Shown here one piece after another: positions 58,196-64,000 of a stretch of 64,000 nucleotides of DNA. Source of the DNA: Rhodosporidiobolus odoratus (Eukaryota; Basidiomycota; Microbotryomycetes; Sporidiobolales; Sporidiobolaceae); assembly GCA_034387635.1 (NCBI GenBank), contig JAOANU010000032.1:1-64000 (forward strand), given 5' to 3'. Under the pieces are notes generated by a model, which did not search any database, was not told the origin of the DNA, and saw nothing but the letters and a program-made list of their open reading frames with translations. Position 1 is the stretch's first letter. Every line of letters starts with the position of its first letter. A program made the position numbers and the translations under genes.

Positions 58196-59315
58196 TCAAC
58201 GTACCAATTCGCACTGTTGCGTCTCCCGAATCCCAGACGCCCGCAACCCCTTCAATACTGACAAGAACCTTTGCCAGCGCGGACGAGGGGTACTGCGCTC
58301 CTGACCTCCCTCGCGCTCGACTGAGCTGAGCGACCAGCTTGATGTTGGTAGCGACGTAAACGAGGCGGAGACGGGTAAGCCGGTCGCAAGAGGAGCGACA
58401 GCTGGGAAAGGAAAGGAGGAGGCACTAGCAGGGTCGCCGAGAGAGGTGAATGACGGTGGGGCTGGGGAGGGCGCAGGGGAGGAGGAGTCATGGCCAAAGA
58501 CGGGGCGAGTAGGTGAGCGAAGGCACAGAGTGGAGGTCGAGGTGGAGCTGGAGATGGTGTTGTAAGGGGAAGTGCGGCTCTGAGAAGGAAAAGGACGGGA
58601 AACAATCGACTCGAGCACCGATTTGCTGGTTGCTACAGCGGGATGAGCGGGCGTGGGACGGAGTGACGGCATCTCAGTCGTCGCGCACGCACTTGAGTTG
58701 GCGGGCGGTCCACTGTTTGCGCGTACCCATTTGCCGTTTTCCCTCTTCCAGAGGGAGGAAGCTTGCCGAGTAGTCAGGGCAGACGGAACGGAAGGAGGCG
58801 GGCCAACCTCGTGGACAGAAGTAGCTCGGCAGTGGTCCTGCGATGTGGAGAGGTTGGATGAGCGACGCGATAGAAGGAACGATGAGGAGGAACGAGGAGA
58901 AGAGGGGAAAGGCGCACCGTAGGCTGGGTCCGCACTAAGGACTCAGTCCTCGCCACTTCCATGTACGGCTGTATCAGCGGGTCCGTCCGCACAACACTGA
59001 GCAGAGTGGTGACCGAAGCTGCAGAGAAAGAGGGAAGAAACGTCAAAGAGGGGTCGAGCGTATGCGGCGAGCCACTGAGCAAAGCGGGCCTAAAGTTGAT
59101 CGTGCGGAAGAGCGAGGCTCATATGAGTGTGGTCCAAAGGGAACATAAGCTACTAGCTCAGCCAACGCTTCCTTCTCGTCCGTCGACACCTTTCCCCACC
59201 TCCCGTTGCCACCACTACAATCGACAATCCACGAAGTACGACGGGCGGGCCGCCGGGTCGTGTTGCTTCTTTTCTTGCTGAGTGGCGGAGGGAGGACGGG
59301 AGGTCGGAACGGCAT
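58196..59315 (-). CDS. Ser/Pro-rich protein of unknown function
   Basis: The minus-strand start MPFRPPVLPPPLSKKRSNTT leads to RTSWIVDCSGGNGRWGKVST and DEKEALAELVAY. An intron then leads to ALLSGSPHTLDPSLTFLPSF and VVRTDPLIQPYMEVARTESL, and another (ACG-GTGCGCC .. CGCAG-GAC) to a long last exon DHCRATSVHEVGPPPSVPSA, RQASSLWKRENGKWVRANSG, then Ser/Pro/Thr-rich sequence. The last exon includes TSTLCLRSPTRPVFGHDSSS and ends RETQQCELVR. Codon use is like that of neighbouring genes. The N-terminal half looks folded (WIVDCSGG, TDPLIQPYM) and the C-terminal half disordered. No family recognised, and the first intron border is uncertain. Confidence 0.55.
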
Positions 59316-59996
59316 GTCAGGGTTTGGAACGCGACGAGTATGGGCGGAAGGAGGATCAAGGGGAACTCGGAAAGGACAGTAGGATCAGACGACGGGCAGT
59401 AGGTGTGAGTAGGTGTACACGTGTGGGCAGAGACCAGGGTGGGACGGCAAAGAGGGGAAGAGAGGAAAGGAAGAGAAAGCGAGAAGAGAAACGGCGACGA
59501 GAGGGTCAAAGCGACCGAAAGCTCCAGCACTGCGGGTCACCAGGCTTGTTCCACTATTGCAGTGGAGTTCGCATCGCGAATTGAGCGCCCTGTGATGCAG
59601 CCGGGAGAGGCAGAGCGCCGAGGCGAGAGCGACGGAGACTCGAGATGGAAAGGAAAAAAAAAGAAGTGTAGGCGGGCTTTGGAAAGCCGCGAGCAACCTT
59701 CTGTTGAGCGGCTCGTCAGGCGCAGTGTTATTTAAGGTCATGGTAAGTCCAGCGGCTGCCCGTCAAGAGCATCCGGGAGTGTATGGCGAGTCGAGGTTGT
59801 CAATGACACGACGAGGGCAAGAGAGAACAGCTGCAATAACGCGGGGCTCACAGCGACCACGACGCAGCGAGCTGCATTCAGGCTGTGGGTATGTGCAGTC
59901 CCTCCACTACTCACCAGAGCGGGATCGAGGTTAGTTGACGATGCTAAACTGTTTCTCTTTCACTTTCCCCTCATTTCCCCATCGACACACCACAAC
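59316..59996. promoter_or_regulatory. Divergent intergenic region upstream of CAND1
   Basis: 681 bp between two start codons reading apart. An open frame on the minus strand (59,153-59,530) overlaps the neighbouring first exon and is not convincing. No defined promoter element recognised. Confidence 0.4.
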
Positions 59997-62900
59997 ATGG
60001 CGGCTAAAAACTCGTACTCAGTGCAACAGCTACTCTCAAAGGTACCGTCATACCTTTCTCATCTTGGCGCGAGCTGTTGCTGACGAGATGTCCCCCCTCA
60101 TCACTCCACTTGTCCTCCATATCTTGTCAACGACCGCTTGTTGCGCTATGTTCGTTGCCGGAGCAGCTCAAGAACCCTGATGCGGATCTCCGGTACGCTT
60201 CCTGCCGTCCCTATCGAGCTGTAGCGGATACTGACGCTTCGACCCTCTCCCGCTCCTCTCGCCCTTTGAACGCTTCGCCTACGCCATGTAAAGCTTCATG
60301 GCCTTGCAGGATCTCTTGTCCGAGTCTCGTTTGACCGGCTTCAGCATCGACGAGGCCACCGAGTTCCAGCTGGTGGATCAGGTTCTCGGACTCGTCAACG
60401 ATGTCAACGGTGAAGTCAAGAGTTTGGGCGTAAAGACGTACGTACTCTGCTCCCTAGTCATGACAACGATGCCCAACTGCGCCTGTACGTCGGGAAACTG
60501 CGAATTCGAGGGCTAACATTTCGTCCTCTTCCTCCCTGCAGCCTGGCCCACCTCATCCCGCTCCTTTCAGCTTCTCGCCACGCCACCATCATCGACAGGC
60601 TCGTCGCCTTCACCTCTTCGAAAGACGAGGGCGTACGCGACATTGCCTCGCTGGGGTTGAAGATGGTTGTTGCTGAGGTTCAGCCAGGGACGACGCTTGC
60701 TGGTACCGTCTGCAAGAAGCTCGCGCCGGAGGTGGTCAAGCAGTTTCAGGATGTGCGTCATCTGTTACTACCTCGTAACGTCCCACAAGTCGCTGACTAT
60801 CCCGGAACGCCTCCACAGCCTACTTCCTCAGCCGAACTCGTCCTCGACAGCCTCGACCTTCTGTCCGACATCCTCTCCCGCTTCTCCACCTCCCTCTCCG
60901 CCTCTCCCGGCCTCCAATCCTCAATCCTACGCGCCGCCGTTCCCCTTCTCTCCTCCGGTCGCGCCGCCGTGCGGAAGCGCACCGTCTCGACCCTTTCCGT
61001 CCTCATCTCTTCCTCCTCTTCAAGCCCTGAGCTGCTCGACCAGCTTATGAACCAGACTTTGCTGCCGAGCCTCAAGAGTGATGGAGGGGAGAAGTTGAGG
61101 ACTACTATCTCCCTGGTAGGTGCGTTGGCGAGGGCTGCTCCGCAGCAGCTGGGGGAAAGTGTGGCTACTATTGTGCCGCTCGTCCTAAAGGGCGCTGAGG
61201 GTGAAGATGACGAGGCGAAAGAGGGTGTTTTGCAGTGCCTCGAATCGCTTCTCCTCAAAGTTCCTACGCCTACCGCGCCTCATTTGAGCAGCATTATTGA
61301 GAAGGCGGCGGAGTTTTTGAAGTATGACCCGAACTATGCGGGCGGAGACGATGAGGATGAGGAGATGGGCGATGCGGATGAAGATGAGGACCAGGATGAT
61401 GAGTTTGGCGACGACGAGGATGAGTACGCCTAGCGCCCGCCTTTCTGTCGTAGGAGGTGAGGTCAAGGGAGCTTATCCGCCTTCTTTCTTCGTGCAGATA
61501 CGACGATGAAGACGACACCTCTTGGAAGGTCCGCCGCAGCGCTACCAAGCTTCTTACCAGCGTCGTCTCCACCCGCCCCGATCTCCTCAGCTCTCTCTAC
61601 AGGACCGTTTCTCCCGCACTCATTGCCCGCTTCGGCGACCGCGAAGAAACCGTTCGCGTGGAAGTCTGGGCGACCTACACCGCTCTCCTCAAACAAACTC
61701 GCCTCATCCTGAAACCCTCGTCCTCAGCGATGGACGGCGGGGCCTCTCCGCGCGGCAATGGGAGCTTGAAGAGGAAGAGAAGCGCGGACCGCATGGACAC
61801 GGAGGAAGGACCCTTGAGTCAGCTAAACGCCCAGACCCTCGCCATCGTCAAGAGCGTCGTCAAGCAACTTACCGCCAAGAGTCTCGCCACTCGCCAAGCC
61901 GGTTTCGTCTTGCTCCACGAGCTCATCTCTGTTCTTTCCGGCGGACTCGAGACCCAAATTCCCGCCGTCATCTCCCGCGTCGAGACCGCGCTCAAAACTT
62001 CCGACAGCGGTCTTTCTGGCGCAGCAACGGCGTTGAAGATCGAGGTTCTCGCTTTCCTCGCTAGGTTCTTCCGCACTCACCACGTCAAGACTTTCGCCGA
62101 CGAGCTTGGTCGCCTCGTCCCCCTTGTGGCGGCCGGCATCGCCGATCGTTTTAACAAGATTGCCGCCGAGGCGTTCGTCACGGCCTCTGAGCTCGTCAAG
62201 GCTCTTCGCCCCGTCGTTCCCTCCTCTTCGACTCTCCCTCAGCCTTACGTCGCTCACCTCGCCACCCTCTTCTCCGCGACGATGACCAAACTCACCACTA
62301 GCGACGCGGATGAGGATGTCAAGGCTAGGGGTATTCAGACCCTGGGCACCCTCCTCTTCCACGCTGGAGATCAGGCTGCGGGCGACCTTACTTCCGCTCT
62401 TTCCTTCCTCCAAGACCGCCTCAAGAACGAGGTCCAGCGGGTGATCGCCGTCCAGACTGTCGCGCAAGTCGCTTCCTCCTCTGTTCTTGCCGGCAACGCC
62501 GAAGTCGACTCGTGGGCGAAGACTTGCCTTCCCGAAATCTCGTCTCTCCTCCGCAAGGTCCATCGCCCCCTCAAGGTCGCCGCCTTTGAAGCCCTCGATG
62601 CCCTCCTCGCTCGCTTCTCTACCGCCGGCGTCAGCGACAAAGCCGTCTCCTCCATCCTTTCCGATCTTGTCCCCCTTCTCTCCGGCTCCACGGGCAACGA
62701 ACCCTCAGGAGCGGATGTCAACCTCCTCCCTCACGCCCTTACTACTCTCGCCACTCTCCTCCTCGTTTCCCCATCCTCTGCCTCCTCTGCCGTCGAATCC
62801 ACCGCCCTCCCGCGCGTCCTCTCCGAACTAGTTCCCTCCCCTCTCGTGCAAGGCCCTTCCCTCGACGCCCTCCTCAAATTCTTCGCTGCGGCCGTCAAGG

Positions 62901-64000
62901 CGGGCATTGAACCTAAGGGGTTGGTGAGGAGTATTGGGGAGGCGATGGCGGGTACTACTAGGCAGGGAGAAGAGGTTCATGCGGCGGCTACTGCGGGTCA
63001 GTGTGTTGGAGTTGTGGTGAAGGAGGCGCCTGGGGAGGCGGATCGGGTGGTCAAGGAGAGTGAGAAGGTGGTCAAGGTACGCTTGCTTTCCTCTCACACG
63101 AAGCATGCGCTGATTCGTCTTTGGCTCGCTTGCAGTCCTCCAAGTCGTCCACCGCTCAGCTTCTCCTCGCCCTCCTGACTCTGGGTGAGATCGGTCGCAA
63201 CGCCGACCTCTCCGCCCATTCCTCTGTCTTTTCCAAGATCATTGAGCAGTTCACAGTACCAAGCGAGGACGTCCGCCGTGCGGCTGCTTTCGCTGCGGGA
63301 AACATTGCGGTTGGCAACCCCGACGCCTTCCTGCCTGGCATCTTGCAGCTCGTCAAGAGCGATGACAAGAAGCGCTACTTGGCTCTGCAGGCGCTTAAGG
63401 AGGTATGTCATTCGCCTCAGCCTTTTCGGTTGACCTTCTCAAACTGACTTCCCCCCTTTCTTCCAGGTCATCATCCACTCGTCCCCTACCGCCCTCGGGG
63501 CCATCTCCGACACCCTCTGGACCCCTCTGTTCGACAACTGCGAAGCCCAAGAAGAAGGCACTCGCAACGTCGCCGCCGATTGTCTCGGTCAACTTACTGT
63601 CCTCAACCCGGCGAAATACCTCCCTCAGCTACAAGCTCGTCTCAGCGCCCCGTCGAGGCATACTCGTGCGACGGTCCTCGCTGCGCTGAGGTTTACGTTT
63701 ACCAACGAGAGCTCGACCTATGATGAGTTGCTTGCGCCGCTTATTGTCGAGTTCTTCAAGTTGATGCAGGATCAGGATCTGGTGCGTATCGTCTTCCTCT
63801 TTCCCTCGCAGTCTCGCGAAGAGTAGCCCAGCCTTACTGACTATGCACGTATGGTGATACAGGGCGTCCGTCGTCTCGCCCTCTCCTCCCTCAATTCCGC
63901 CGCCCATAACAAGCCCCACCTCGTCCGTCCCCACCTCGACACTCTTCTTCCCACTCTCTACGCCCAAACCGAAATCGACCCTTCTTTGATCCGAATCGTC
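59997..64000 (+). CDS. CAND1: Cullin-associated NEDD8-dissociated protein 1 (CAND1/TIP120), 3' truncated by window end
   Basis: HEAT-repeat protein that binds un-neddylated cullin-RBX1 and exchanges SCF substrate receptors. Exon 1 reads MAAKNSYSVQQLLSK, then LKNPDADLR-FMALQDLLSE, matching the CAND1 N-terminus. HEAT repeats follow: LGLVNDVNGEVKSLGVKTLA, LVAFTSSKDEGVRDIASLGL, LLSSGRAAVRKRTVSTLSVL and LVLKGAEGEDDEAKEGVLQC. A long acidic loop (EDEDQDDEFGDDEDE) precedes the signature YDDEDDTSWKVRRSATKLLT and TVSPALIARFGDREETVRVE, as in CAND1 proteins. An insert GSLKRKRSADRMDTEEG may be a nuclear signal. Repeats continue (EDVRRAAAFAAGNIAVGNPD; YLALQALKEVIIHSS) to the window edge, where the frame is still open in PSLIRIV. 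All visible introns are short and canonical. It is divergent from the 58.2-kb gene. Confidence 0.94.

Noticed and set aside
1..64000. CRISPR arrays, rRNA genes, telomeric repeats, LTR pairs
   Set aside because: None seen. Repeats present are the inverted repeat, one direct duplication, a MITE, one 61-bp tandem, one hexamer and homopolymers.

Overview
The window is nuclear DNA of a fungus. It is GC-rich and intron-dense, with many introns of about 50-80 nt and GT..AG ends, and it carries intron-containing tRNA genes plus fungal housekeeping genes. Gene structure and protein style suggest a basidiomycete yeast, probably a Pucciniomycotina red yeast of the Rhodotorula/Sporobolomyces kind. The lineage is an inference.

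Region 1 (1-14,097) has no credible protein gene and is visibly less GC-rich than the rest. It is dominated by a large inverted repeat. Two 1,820-bp arms (2,878-4,697 and 10,098-11,917), about 99.8% identical where compared, face each other across a 5.4-kb core, and each arm carries a tRNA-Asp(GTC) gene. Relics of the C-terminal end of a non-LTR retrotransposon lie on the left side and in the core, with a 33-nt poly-C tract, a 61-bp tandem duplication and a hexamer microsatellite. An intron-containing tRNA-Ser(AGA) sits exactly where this block meets the gene-dense part.

Region 2 (14.1-29.2 kb) is ordinary gene-dense DNA: a Q/P/Y-rich protein of unknown function, DNA topoisomerase II, a nucleotide-sugar/triose-phosphate-type transporter, the protein farnesyltransferase beta subunit, and the SPRY-LisH-CTLH scaffold of the GID/CTLH ubiquitin ligase.

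Region 3 (29.5-40.4 kb) is a rearranged VAC8 locus. The 3' part of the armadillo-repeat gene VAC8 and 1.16 kb of downstream DNA occur twice (29,539-31,612 and 36,108-38,179). The copies flank a 4.5-kb segment with a 43-nt poly-C tract, a Tc1/mariner-type MITE, a doubtful P/Q-rich gene, a 19-nt poly-G tract and a multi-exon gene of unknown function. Only the right copy is joined to a complete VAC8 gene.

Region 4 (40.6-52.2 kb) holds the CPSF160/Cft1 mRNA 3'-end processing gene, divergent from VAC8, then three genes of unknown function, one of which encodes a predicted secreted, GPI-anchored Ser-rich protein.

Region 5 (52.2-58.2 kb) is again gene-poor. It holds two intron-containing tRNA-Gly(TCC) genes and a decayed gene of unknown family. 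The window closes with a Ser/Pro-rich unknown gene and the 5' part of a CAND1/TIP120 gene that runs off the right edge. The recognised protein genes are unrelated housekeeping functions (DNA topology, prenylation, ubiquitin ligase regulation, vacuole inheritance, mRNA processing) and form no pathway cluster.
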